DNA from: Diphasiastrum complanatum
Taxonomy: Eukaryota; Streptophyta; Lycopodiopsida; Lycopodiales; Lycopodiaceae
Length of the DNA stretch: 64,000 bases
Assembly: GCA_029204225.1 (NCBI GenBank)
Contig: CM055109.1
Span: 20,950,349-21,014,348 of the forward strand
Reading direction: 5' to 3'
Shown: piece after piece, positions 47,709 through 59,500 of the stretch
Position numbering within the stretch: position 1 is the first letter of the stretch
Layout: each line of letters opens with the position of its first letter
Program-made: the position numbers and the translations under genes
Notes under the pieces: model-generated
What the model was told of the DNA's origin: nothing
Databases searched by the model: none
Seen by the model: the letters and a program-made list of their open reading frames with translations, nothing else

Positions 47709-49440
47709 AACGGCTGCTCCTGGAGGTGCTCCATAGGAGGTCAATCCAATTATTGTTAGAAGAGCACCTCGATTTGATCTACCCAAATATAATGGATTAA
47801 CAGATCCAGTTCAATTTCTTCAAATCTATGCTGAATCCTGTGAGGTCTATGGTGAGATTTATCCTCAAGATAAACTTAAGCTGTTTCCTATGGCCTTAAC
47901 AGGCGCAGCACAAGATTGGTACTATAACCAAGATGAAACTGAGCGTACAGATTGGGAGGTTGTTAAACGAGCCCTTATCACATGGTTCAAACCGCGGAAG
48001 TTTATGGAAGATCCTTTTCTACTTTTAAGTAAAATTAAAATGGGAAAGCGAGAAATGGTTTGAGATTATATCAAAAGAGTGAAACGTCTTAGATCTAAAT
48101 GTGAGCCTGAGCTGATTAATGAAAATGCCATGATTATGTGGTTTTTGTCAGGTCTACCTAAACGGATCCGACGTGAACTGAAACGCCATAATGAGTACGC
48201 ACTTTTGCAAAATGCGAAGGACGATGTAATTCGGGAGGAGGATGAAGATTCAGATGATGAGCCGAATGTCAATATGTTGCCTTATACAGCAGGGCGGACT
48301 ACTACGACATCCACCATGATTGCATCAACGAATGCCAATGCTACTGTATAAATGATGCTCAATAAGTTCGAGAAATTTGGGAAGACCCAGTAGAAATAGA
48401 TGGAAAAGTTGTAGTTGCAATTTGATGAGAAGATCAAAGCATTGGAAAATTTCCACAGAGAAGCGAACAAGGAACCTGAGAAGTTTGCAAAGACTTTTCC
48501 TACTAGGGAAAATGTCTGGTGTTCTATTTGTACATGAAATCACACATTGAACGAGTGTCCTCAATTGAAAAAACGAATGGAAATCAGTGTTTGCCATCTG
48601 TGTAATTCACCGACCATGAGACTGCCTTTTGCAACTTCAACCCTCGGATAATTCAGCAACAGTATGCCCATATGGGATATCGAGATCCACAGTATGGAGG
48701 CAATCCAACAACAAAACTACAACAATCTACTCTTGGATACCCGAAGCATCTAGCCTTGCCTGCCCCACCAAAGCACTCCACTCCTCCTGCCAATTTGATG
48801 GAACCAGAACCTTACGGAAGTGCTGAGCAATGGAGCTACGGTAATGATCAGGAAGGTGGATCTTCAGAACAGTATGCCATTTATGTTGTCGCTCAACAAC
48901 AAGCCTCGAGAAATTGGACCAAAGCACCACTTGGATGCTTTGCATGTGGAGAAAATCATAGAGTTGCAGAATGCCCAAATAAAGAAAAATTTGTATCATT
49001 CTGTCGTGACTGTGGATATGGGCATTGCTATAAAGACTGTCTAGCAAGACCGAAGCCACACCAGCTATGGCACCTATATGATAACAATCAAGCAAGGATC
49101 GGTAGCTCATAATAAACCAAGTGCACCCTTGTTGGTGGTCACCAGAGCACAAAAGCAAAAAGAACCAGTAGTGGATTCAATACCTGCTGATTCTATACCA
49201 TTGAACGATACACCAACAGCATCGGAAGTTTATCCAAATCTTAATACAGAAAAACGAAGATATCAGGATATGAGACAGTGGATTAAGCATTTGCAAGAAG
49301 AAGAGGAACTTGAAGCTGCTAAAGTAACAACTGAAGTTCGATCTTCATCAAGTATACATGTCAATAATGCAGTAGAGCACAAGACAATAGCGGATGAAAC
49401 CGCGTGCCCTACGAAGCTAATTCAATCTGTAAAGGAATGA
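47709..49440 (+). pseudogene. gag: gypsy gag (capsid plus zinc knuckles), decayed
   Basis: The capsid region reads APRFDLPKYNGLTDPVQFLQ, GAAQDWYYN and LSGLPKRIRRELKR in one frame (47761-48351), with a TGA at 48061. Degenerate zinc-knuckle readings follow: WCSIC..NHTLNEC near 48510, then CFACGENHRVAEC and CRDCGYGHCYKDC in the frame 48672-49112, and a C-tail at 49078-49440. Frame changes separate the parts. Protease, RT and integrase are absent, and no 3' LTR was found before the repeat-bearing sequence from about 49650. Confidence 0.8.
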
Positions 49441-50002
49441 AACCTTATTACTAACAATAAAGAATTAATGCACAAGGCATCTACTTTGTCTATCTCTTTG
49501 ATAAGCTTCTAATGCTAATTTACATACACTTGATCTTCAATCAATGATCTCTGATCAATCAATCTTGTCTCATAGTCAATCTGAATACGCAAATGGTATT
49601 CAATATAATACACATAATGTTACAGGTGTGCAGATGAAAAAAGTATAGGGTGGATGTGCTGTCTGTAGGAGATCGTGGGTGGCTGCAGTTGTTGTCCAAT
49701 CTGTTAGCGCAGCTGCATGGGGTGAGCGCGAAAAGGACGCGACATCAGCCTTTGCTGAGGTGAACGTTAGTTGTCACCTGAACACGTGTAAAAAAAATAA
49801 AAATAAAAACACAGTGTCGTAATTCCTTCGTCTTTTCTTTGCTTGTGAGAATTTGCATATTAATATGGAGACTGCGCGACAACGCGAGTAAATATGCAGC
49901 ATGAATGGAGGCAAATTAAAATGGGATTTAGGAGAGTAGAGAAAATAAATTGAACAGTGAGCTTGAAGAACAGTCCAGAAGATTTTACAAATTATTCACG
50001 AC

Positions 50003-50190
50003 AATTTCGCGATATTTGAGGTTTGAACAAGAAACAAAATATTTTGCGACAAGATTTTGTTCGCGAATTTTTCGAGCTTCAACAAGAAAGCCACGAGCTT
50101 CTACAAGTAACTATTTCGCGAATCTTTCGAGTTGTCTGCAAGACAAAGTTTGCAAATCCTTCGAGGTTGATCATGAATAAAAATGTTTCG
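50003..50190 (+). repeat. ~190-bp TTCGCGAA-rich repeat, copy 2
   Basis: The partner of 44931-45129. It ends about 25 bases before plus-strand copia RT begins at SNVYL. Sequence just upstream (about 49785-49880) carries an ACACAGTGTCG element resembling the LTR module described in findings. Confidence 0.85.
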
Positions 50191-50206
50191 AGTTCGCGTT
50201 CGTTTC

Positions 50207-51254
50207 TTATCCTTACTCTAATGTATATCTCAAGTGTAAAGGGTCAAGCTATGTTATAATAGCATTATACGTTGATGATTTTTTAATTATCAGCAATTCA
50301 AGTCAGTTATTATAAGAAATCAAATCTCTGCTTTCATTAGAGTTTGAGATGATTGATTTAGGCCCAGTCCATTACCTTCTTGGTATGGAGATCAGTAGAG
50401 ATCGCGCGATCAGAAGGATCACCATCAGCCAACAATCTTACCTAATCAATGTACTTCGCAGATATGACATGGAGGATTGCAAACCCATAGATACTCCTAT
50501 GGATCCAGGATGCAAGCTATCCAAAGACATGTTCCCTAGAACGAAGGCAGATCAGCAAGAAATGTGCAAGTACCCCTATCAGTCAGTCATAGATTCTATC
50601 ATGTACTCTATGACTTGCACACAACCTGATCTTGCATATGCTATAAGCACACTGTCGCAATTCATGTCCAATCCAGGCCTACAACACTAGAAAGCCCTGC
50701 AAAGAGTTCTGAAGTACATTCAAGCCTCAAAGCACTATGCTTTGAGTTACAACGGAATTACAGAAGCTACACTCTCATTGATTACCTATTCTGATTCAGA
50801 CTGGGCAAGAGACGTGGATACCAGAAAATCCACATCAGGTTACATTTGTTTTCTTGCAGGAGGACCCATTTCATGGAATAGCAAAAAGCATAAATGCATT
50901 TCGTTGTCCTCTACGGAATCAGAATATGTTGCAGCTACATCAGCAGTGAAGGAGATTTTATGGCTTAGAAGACTACTGCAGGATCTGAGATTCCCACAGA
51001 TCGGTCCAACTATACTCCAGTGCGACAATCAAAGCTGCATAGCTCTATCTCTGAACCCACGAACTCATAATAGAACTAAGCATATAGAAGTTCAATTTCA
51101 TTTTCTTAGAGAGAAAGTTCAGAGTAAAGATGTTGTACTAAGTTACTGTCATACAGACAGTATGTTGGCTGATATTTTGACAAAGCCATTGTCTAGAGAT
51201 AAACATTCTACTTTAGTAGATATGATAAATCTCAATTGCAGCTCAGATTTGTAA
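50207..51254 (+). pseudogene. pol: copia RT C-half and RNase H (B family), nearly open
   Basis: Reading starts at SNVYLKCKGSSYVIIALYVDD (catalytic YVDD at 50268-50279), continues MIDLGPVHYLLGMEIS and RYDMEDCKPIDTPMDP, then RNase H at 50742-51254 (YSDSDWARDVDTRKSTSGY, SSTESEYVAA, CDNQSCIALSLNP, ADILTKPLS). Only two lesions were seen: TAA in the SQLL-stop-EIKS region near 50313 and a TAG replacing Trp near 50690. Everything upstream of the RT middle is missing. Confidence 0.9.
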
Positions 51255-51261
51255 CAGTTGG

Positions 51262-51275
51262 CTTAAGCGAGGGAG
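51262..51275 (+). other. Polypurine tract of copia B
   Basis: The purine-rich run AAGCGAGGGAG directly precedes the LTR start TGTTGG at 51276. Confidence 0.7.
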
Positions 51276-52311
51276 TGTTGGAATTTAATCTAACTCCTAG
51301 TCATCCCAACAGCCCTTCTTCCTTCTCTGATTTTTACTCTCACAAATGCAACCTGCAGAAAATGAATTGTGTTTTAACAGTCTGCATATTTGAACTAATT
51401 GCTGCTACGGTCTGCATTTTTATTCAGGTTTTTCCACAGGCGAAAAACCCGACACCCGACACTGTCGCTTATTTTTTATCGTCCTAAGCAACTAAGTGTT
51501 TAGCGACACTTATGTAAGTTATTTTTTGGGCCATTTAGGCACTTTCAGAAAAGTGACACTTTTTGCAAAAAATGCGACACTGCATTTTTACATGTAGTTT
51601 ATGACAGGCGACAATTAGGGCAAGGCCAAAAAAGCGAAGGACTGTCGCGTCGTCCATCTACAGATTTACAAGGGATTCCAAATACCAGATCATAACGTCT
51701 TCACGCTCCAACAATAAACAGATCTATTGATCAATTTAGCAACTGTTAACTATCTTGTATATGTAAAGCTAGAATAATACAAGATCTTCCAGTTGCTATA
51801 AATGTAAACGAGCGATTGAAGATATCAGAAGTGTCATAAGTCATCAGACAGAGATCAAACGATCAGAACGGGTCTTTCAGTAGCTGACTCCTCAGAGTTA
51901 GTGATTATATAAAGAGAGAAAGATATTCAGAACCTTAGCAATTATTTTGAGTCTATAAGCAGGACGTGCGCTTATCAGCGCAATTGTATTGTGATCTGAT
52001 CGTTGTGTTTACAACTTTATTATACAGATTTGCTATTGTTCTACACCATCGCATTCTTGTTGAATGACAATAAGTCTCACTCCTCTTACACAAACATCAT
52101 TATCAGAGTAATGTATGGGTGTCTCTGACACCTAAATTGATTTTACATTCTCTTCATATCAGGTTATCAGTATTAGAGGATTGCGTGGTTGTTTCAGACG
52201 CCTAATTGTTTCTGTAATCTCTCTTTCACGACAGTCTAAGACTCCTACATTGATAATCTGATTCAACATAAAAGAACAGCTTGTAAACTCCATTCTCTGC
52301 CACATCCCACA
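51276..52311 (+). repeat. copia B LTR followed by a PBS
   Basis: It begins TGTTGGAATTTAATC and ends CCCACA, 1036 bases. A polypurine tract precedes it and a PBS follows, the same double role as the LTR at 21675-22600. Positions about 51530-51640 carry, in reverse orientation, a module also present in copia A1 LTRs (190-280 and 3900-3980). Confidence 0.85.
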
Positions 52312-52314
52312 AAG

Positions 52315-52345
52315 TGGTATCAATGCCCACAAGTGGTATCAGAGC
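52315..52345 (+). promoter_or_regulatory. Copia primer-binding site with partial tandem copy
   Basis: A perfect TGGTATCAGAGC is at 52334-52345. Nineteen bases upstream a near-copy, TGGTATCAATGCCCAC, starts at 52315, so the PBS neighbourhood is duplicated. A candidate gag start (ATG 52390, MSTFLLENS) follows and is cut off by the SINE. Confidence 0.8.
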
Positions 52346-52424
52346 CCACACATTTTGCGTAGCATCACTCATTTCTTACATACGTGAACATGTCGACCTT
52401 TCTATTGGAGAATTCACACCATAT

Positions 52425-52640
52425 GTTACGCATCTTGGTTTCTAAGGGGGACTTTGAACTTGGGACCAAACGTTGGATGCCAAGCTAACCAACTCATCCA
52501 ACTTTGTTGGAGATCTTGCCATATTGTTATGCATCTTGGTTTCCAAGGAAAACTTGAACTTGGGATAGAAAAAACTTTGGATGCCAAATTAACCAACTGA
52601 GCCAAACCTTGTTGGATCTTGCCATATTTTATGATAAACG
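52425..52640 (-). mobile_element. Dimeric tRNA-derived SINE
   Basis: Two ~100-bp tRNA-like units on the minus strand. Unit 1: A box TGGCTCAGTTGG (52593-52604, matching the pol III consensus) and B-box-like AGTTCAAG near 52550-52562, about 30 bases apart. Unit 2: A-box-like TGGATGAGTTGG (52489-52500) and AGTTCAAAGTCC near 52450-52462. The flank repeats TTGGATCTTGCCA-ATT-TATG at about 52506, 52612, 52653 and 52687. It was probably pol III transcribed and mobilised in trans. It interrupts the copia gag start. Confidence 0.65.
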
Positions 52641-52889
52641 AGTCAAACTCTATTGGATCTTGCCAGATTTTATGAGAATATTTGTGGATCTTGCCACATT
52701 CTATGAAAATATTTCGAGTGGAAAATACATTGGAAAATCCCATTTCCCCCATTATGTAAAACTCATTTTTGCTTGGGAAGGGAGAGGCTTGAAAGTGTGG
52801 TGGAAGGCTCTCGTCGAGGAACTTACGTGCAAGGAGGTCTCTTGCCCGAGGGCAAGGCCCCGACTTGCATGAAAGGCTCGAGGCCGACA

Positions 52890-53015
52890 TTCCACTACGT
52901 AATGAGGGTGAATAAAGAGAATGCTCAGGTGGAGAGAGAAATGCAGATTGTGGAGAGAGAATGCAGATTGTGTGGTAGAGAGAGAATGGCAATTCATGAA
53001 GAGAGAGAATTGTAG

Positions 53016-53051
<36 letters not shown>

Positions 53052-53345
53052 CGCATTTTAGAGAGAGAATGACAGATTATTGGAGAGAGAGTGGCAAGTT
53101 CTAAAGGAGAAAGTAATTTGAATGCACATTCCGCTCCCAAAGTCAGCTCCAAAAATACAAAGCACCTCGCATTCCGTGCCATGTAAAACATTGCAATAAT
53201 TTCCAATGCAACAAAAAGTAGATCTCCTACATATAGACTAGCCCTAGAAAGTAGATCTCCTACATATAGACTATCCCTAAAAAAAGGAAGAAGGAGAAGG
53301 AGGAGGAGGAGGAGGAGGAGCAAAGTAGAAGAAGAAGCAAGAAAA
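52890..53345. repeat. GA-rich tract and 33-bp tandem in the NXD1 upstream region
   Basis: Imperfect GAGAGA runs (pure at about 53021-53048) are interspersed with AATGCAGATTGT. A 33-base direct repeat lies at 53218-53250 and 53251-53283, then an (AGG)n run near 53298-53320. It directly precedes the NXD1 start and may be promoter or 5' UTR; plants use GAGA elements, but a function here is inferred. Confidence 0.75.
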
Positions 53346-53417
53346 AGAAAGAGGAGGCTCAGTCACTCTTTCAATTATTCACTGCATAAAGACATACACA
53401 CAAACAAAGCTGCATTC

Positions 53418-53503
53418 ATGTTTACTCGAAGGCGAGCGGAGCACAAGAAGAGCTCACACACCTCTTCCTATGCTGATGGCCCTCCCTGGTTCTTCACCGG
53501 CAG
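53418..53503 (+). CDS. NXD1: NXD1 exon 1
   Basis: ATG 53418 opens MFTRRRAEHKKSS...YADGPPWFFTG. It ends in phase 2 (AG|GTCGCT). The donor is weaker than consensus. This ATG is chosen because the conserved PPW-F-GR block follows within 22 codons. Confidence 0.85.
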
Positions 53504-56500
53504 GTCGCTCTCCCTTTCTTTCTCACGCTCTTCCTATACCATGCATAGTCTTCAAATCTGAAAAATATGCTGATCAATAGCTTAAAATTTCCTCTTCTGT
53601 CTTGGAAACTTTCCAAATTGATATTGCATTTAGGGAGTTTGTAGATTTCTGCATGTTTGGGCTCAATCCATTAACAAATGATGTTGTCTCTCACTCTCGG
53701 TTTTGATGTAGCTTTGCCAATGGTTGAGTTTTACGATTTTAGCTGTTTTCGTTTTAGCATTGACTTTTTAACCGGGCTGGCTGTTTCTGTCATAATGCTA
53801 AAGGCACTTAAATTGAGCATTTCAATGTTTGCAGCTGAGGCATTCCATACTGTGTTTTTCTGGCAGGGCATTTTATCAGCTTCATTTGGTGAAAGCAGAA
53901 ATTGCCAAACGATTTATTCCCTCCGAACTCAAATTAGTGCAAGCTTTTGGGTGTGAGGCTCTTTCCTTTGCATATGTTATCCAAAATACGCTGAATTTCA
54001 TCAAATTTGTTTCAATTGCACTATCATTATTCCTAATATCTTCCTGACTACATTACAAAGATAGAACTATGTCATACTAGTCGTTTGTGACGTCTTGCAG
54101 GTACACATTGGGAGGTTTTTACCTTGCTAATTATGATAGCAGTCCGGCAGGCCCGTTTGAAGAGGTTAAGACCATTATCTCGTCTTTTCGACAGGAGGAT
54201 AGGAAGGAGAATTCTCCAAAATTTTGAATCAGAGAGTGAAGCGATGTTGAATTCTATTGCCCATGCATATTATCTACTTGCTTATAATTGTTCATGTCAT
54301 GGCTATTGAAATTTGATATAGCGTAATTCGTTTTTTAGAGCTGTAGTTACGTGCTATTCCTTGTGCAAAGTTCCAAGCATGTTCTTCATTTTTCTTGCAT
54401 TCGTAATTTGTCCATATGGTCTGAAACCTTATTTGTATGTTGCTGATGACCTGGATGTATTTAATCTTTGTAATGTTGAAGTTTGTATCCAGAAGTTGCA
54501 TGCTAAATCTGAAAGTTAGTTTTAAACAATCTTGTGCTCATGGTATTTGGCCAGCTTGTGGTGATTGCAGGGATTGTTTGGAATCCTCCAACTTCTTGTG
54601 CGTAAGGTTCCTCCTTATTTGTTCTATTCAAGCATTTTGCTTGGTTTCTATTGTATTTCAGCTCCTCACTTCCCATTCTGCCCATGTTTATAAAAAGTTG
54701 TCATATTGCTCGATCTACGGCTTCACATGTATGTCAAGTTGAGAGCACCATTCATACTCCTCTAGCGTAAAACATAATGTTGCCTTAATTGGATATTCTT
54801 AGCTTCAAACTTGTCAAAGCTAACACCGACTTCCAACTACCAAAGAGCAATAGAATAATAACATTGGATTGAATAAACTCCTCTCGTACTTTAGAAGAAA
54901 AAACCCAACCTATGCTTCTTCAAACCTATGACTTCACAACACTTTACACTAAAATCAATTTGGAAGATTTGAAGTTTTGTGTTAACAAGCTAATATGAGA
55001 TGTTTTTAGCAATAAACTAAAGGACAGTCAATGCGAAGCTTTAAAAGCTTTGCATTTTGAGTTTTGTTGGCTTAAGAACAAAAATCAAGATGTTGATTCA
55101 AAGAAGAAAAGATTTACTAAAATAGTTGATGTTCAAGATGTTTGTTCTTGGCTGCACTTTCTCTTGGATAACTTGCATATTTCTCTAGGTGATTCGCTTT
55201 TTCAACGATAGGTATTTCCATGGGTACTAATTGTGTTGTTCATCTAGCTAACTTTTATCTTTTCTCTTATGAATTTGAATTTATACAAAGATTAGTTTCT
55301 TGTGGTACTTGTCCCATCTTGCATAAATTAACTCATGTTAGAAGATATATTGATGACTTATTTGTTCCTGATCTTCCTAATTTTGATAGTTTTCTATATA
55401 AAGACCCTAACGTTTTTGTTGGAGGAATCTATCCTAAAGACTCATGTGAACTTAATTGTACAACTAGTGATGATAAGTGCAATTTTTTAGACTTGTCTAT
55501 AACGTCAGGTTTATTGGTTGATATTTTTGAAAAAAGGCTGCAGCCAGCATTTAGTAACTTGAACATAATTCGCATGCCTCATCTTCAAATATTTCAGATT
55601 CTATTAAATATGGAGTGATCACTTCTCAATTCTACAGGTTTTTCTGTTATACTAGTAGAGGTGCTTTTGTAGAACAGTCAAGCAATCTAATCATTTTGTT
55701 ACTCGTAACTCCATAAAGGTTACTCATTTAAGAAAATCATGAGAAAAGTTCGAATCATTTTAGACTCTTTTGGTTTTATCTTTGGTATTTCAACTTATGG
55801 TATGTTTAAGATGATTAATAATAGAATCGAAAAAAGTGGGGAGCTAAGGAGCCTGCTTTGTTTCTAGTATTTTGTCTTTGTTTCAGTAACTCGTATGCAT
55901 ATTACAATCCTTGTTCTTATTTATATTATAATATTTTTTATTAGATTTATAAATTTATAACTTTTGAATTTTGAATTTCATTTTATTTGAATTATTATTA
56001 TTTTTTCTTTCTTCTTACTGGTTGCCTTTTGCTTCTTAGTCAACATTGGGTCTATCTAAGAGAATCCGGATTCTTTCGGAACCCAGTTGGCAACTTATGC
56101 TTGGGTACTAATGAGACATAAGCAATGCTGTTTGGCTAAGATCTTTTGTTTATTGAATTTTATATTATTGTTTTGACTTAGATTCTTTGACTTCTTGAGT
56201 TGCTCGTATATTGTTTCTAAGCTTTATCTTATGACATCACTGACTTCTCTATCTAAATTTGTGAAATTGGATATGTTCTAATTTCACAAATAGGTACATA
56301 ATCATTATCCTAACCTAGCCCTCCTATCCACCTATATATGTAGTTGGGTGTGAAGAAGGAAGACACATCAAGCTTTGTGCTCAGTTGAGCATAAATTGAG
56401 GAAAGGGTGTGCTAGAGAGGAGGAACTTTGTTGCTCTCTTCTTGTTGGATAGTGTGGCATGGGTCTTTTAACATTGATGGCTTTCATGTTGGTGTCTTTA

Positions 56501-59500
56501 CATGTCAAAATTCTGCATAAGTTGTACTATAGGCCTATGTCACTAGTCTATAGATGAAGGTGCTAGACTAGGGTGCTCCAGGACTAGGTCATTGGACCTA
56601 ATATGCTCTAGAGGCCTATAAATAGCCCCAAAACTATTATTCCAACAAATCTCAATTCTTTGGCAATTGCATTTATTTGAACTGATTTTCAAGGTCCATT
56701 TGAATCGATTCTCGAGCCAAATCCTTATTCTACTTTGTCAAAAAATCTGGATAGTCCAAAATTTCCTTCCCCCCTTTTTCCACATTTTTTTCCAAATCCA
56801 TCAGTATATTCTCAAATTGCATGGTAACTACTTGTAGATTTGATCTCCACTAGCTCAAGACCTACAAAATAAGTGAATAAGCATTCAAGAACAACAAACT
56901 AACATCTAGACAACAAGAAGAAACAATCTACTACTTGGCCTCCAAAGACAATGTAGATGTAGCACCAAAATCACAACTTTGCCTTAGCTTGTCAAAGAGG
57001 TTACATGGAATCTGGATATATATACAGCATGTGTCCCTGATCTGAGGTTCAGGGTTTCCAAGAGCTCTTTCCAACCCTAACCTTAATGTCTAAACCCTAA
57101 GATCTAAGATCTCCTTAGATATTTGCCCATTGTAGGGTTTACATCTAAAACTAACCTTTTCTCTATTTTCTAGGCACATTGTCCAAAGTGCTTGGCATAA
57201 ACTTGAGTTTGGAGGTGCTCCACCTTCACAAATAAGTTCAAGACGAATTCGAACATATTACAAAGCGGCGTGAGTGGCCAAGCCACCATCTCTCAAGATA
57301 GCACTATCTATATCAAGCTAACTTTTACTAAATAAACATCCTGTTTGAATAAGGGCAAAGGCACCACCGTGCAATACTAATCAAGCTGATAGACATCTAG
57401 ATTATGTGACCAATACAACAAAATAAACATATCATTCTTCTAGCTCCACTTGAATTTGTTGTTTTTCATACCAAATACAACATCAATCATAAAGTATATC
57501 ACTATTGTGATTGTAGAACACATATCATGATTCATATCATTGTGTTTTCGTTCTTTCTCTTCTCAATCTTCTAGCTTCTTCACTTGATTTGCTCGTCTCT
57601 TGTATCACATGACTGTCTATTGTGGCATCCATGTATTATTTTGGCAACTCCTTTAGTGTTGGTAACGTTGGTATTAGTTGTGCTAATTTTCTTGATGTTG
57701 TTGTATAGGTCTCTCCATAATGGCTTCATTTTTCCTCCCCTTCTCCTCGTCCTACTTTTAATCCTCCTAACTTCTGCCCCCTAGTAACGTTGTCTCTAGA
57801 ACGTTTTCTTATAGAGATTACATAAAGAGGTTACTTTATTTGGATCGTGTTATGTCTTTGGGTAGGTTCGCCCTTGATATGTTTAATAGATACAATAACC
57901 TTTTTCGGTTGCTCCATACTTTAGAAAATATGTCTTGTCAAGATCTTTGTATTTCGAATTTTCACTATCAACTTAAAACTCTTTCAAGTCACTTTATAAT
58001 TTCCAAAGCTAATGTTAAAACTAAATTTTTTACCTCTGGTAGATGAGGCTATGTAGGAGCCTATAGATGCCTTTCTCATAGACCACTTCTTTAAGACCAA
58101 GGTAGCCACTAGCCAGCGATAGGCACTAGATGATCCTTTGCCCTAGTTATGCAGGCATTATCATTGTCCATTTGTATGTACTCTTGTTTTTTCCACATTG
58201 AGGGCAACATTCTTTTAAGGGGAAATTCATGGGCATGGTACATTGGTATTATTCATTTTGGGCAATGGATCTATACTGCCCCATGGGACATCACTACTTA
58301 GCAGTTGGATACTAGGACCATTTTTATTTTTCAGTATATGCTTGTTATGGTCTTCTAGATAACTTACAGATTGGGCTCTTGGAACTTGCACATTGAGTGC
58401 TTTCGTTTGGGCCCCTATAATCATTAAATGATATTTCCTTTAGAGTATTGCAAAGTATTATAAATGTAGAGGTTGCTATTGGATTACACTTTATTCTCTA
58501 AGTCTTAAGTTTATTGCAAGTTACTCATTTATGGTTCTTGTAGGGATCTGAATCTTTCATTGGTTGCAACTAGTGGTCATTTGGTAATCTTAGTTGGAAT
58601 TTGCTTCATGCTCATCTCATGCTATTTATTTTGTACTTGTGTGATGCCGTATATGTGAATTATTTTCATAACTATGTTTAACTTTGCTGGTCAAAAATTG
58701 TTCATTACTCTAATTGTTACTACATTCACAGTTAAAATATTGACGCACATCAAATATCTAGTGATAAGCCTCTTACTATGTTGGTTGAGAACTTGCCAAG
58801 AATTAGGGCTTTTAGGAAACCTAAAAAGGAATCTAATGACGCATTAGTTGAGAGCAATTGCCTTGTTGTGTTTTCCTCCTTTCAAGGGTACGGATCATCA
58901 TTTTCAATTGCTTCCTAGTAGTTCACTGTATGCTTATATTCATAGAGGATGATCATGAAGGAAGATGAAGTTGCTTTGCGGATTTAGAAGTACCTTAGGA
59001 TGGTCACATTTGGCCTAGGTCCTTGGTGTGCCCTATACTTTTGGTTGGCAAAAAGGATTGTGGTTTATGGTTGGTCATGATTCTAAGTTCGATGGACAAT
59101 TTAGGCAACCAATTTAACAATCTTGACCCTAAATATAAGTTTTATTTGAATACCTAGAATCTCATGGGTAGACCACTGGTTGGGAAAAATAACTTTCAAG
59201 AGTTGTGTGCATGTACCTCCCTAAAGCTAATAAATTTTCCATTGGATCCAATACTTTTCAGACTCAAAGATCTCGAGGTGTAAGTCGACCTTGCAAAATA
59301 TGTAGGGCATGCTGTAATGGTGAAGAGTAGTATAAAAAGTGCTCAAGATAGAGTATTGTCATATACTTAGTAAGGTCAATCACCTTGAGAATTTGAGGTC
59401 AGAGATTGGGCTTATTGGAAAATTCTAAAAAAAATTCAAAGAGTATCCTAAGCTGCATCAGAATGACGTTTTGGAACGCAACGTCAGTGGAAAAATAAAA

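Noticed and set aside
52593-52604. A functional tRNA gene
   Set aside because: The A and B boxes are good, but the region between and after does not give a full cloverleaf by eye and the unit is duplicated, so a SINE is more likely.
53678-53956. 92-codon frame over NXD1 exon 2
   Set aside because: It starts in intron 1 and reads exon 2 in the wrong frame; the spliced frame gives conserved NXD1 text.
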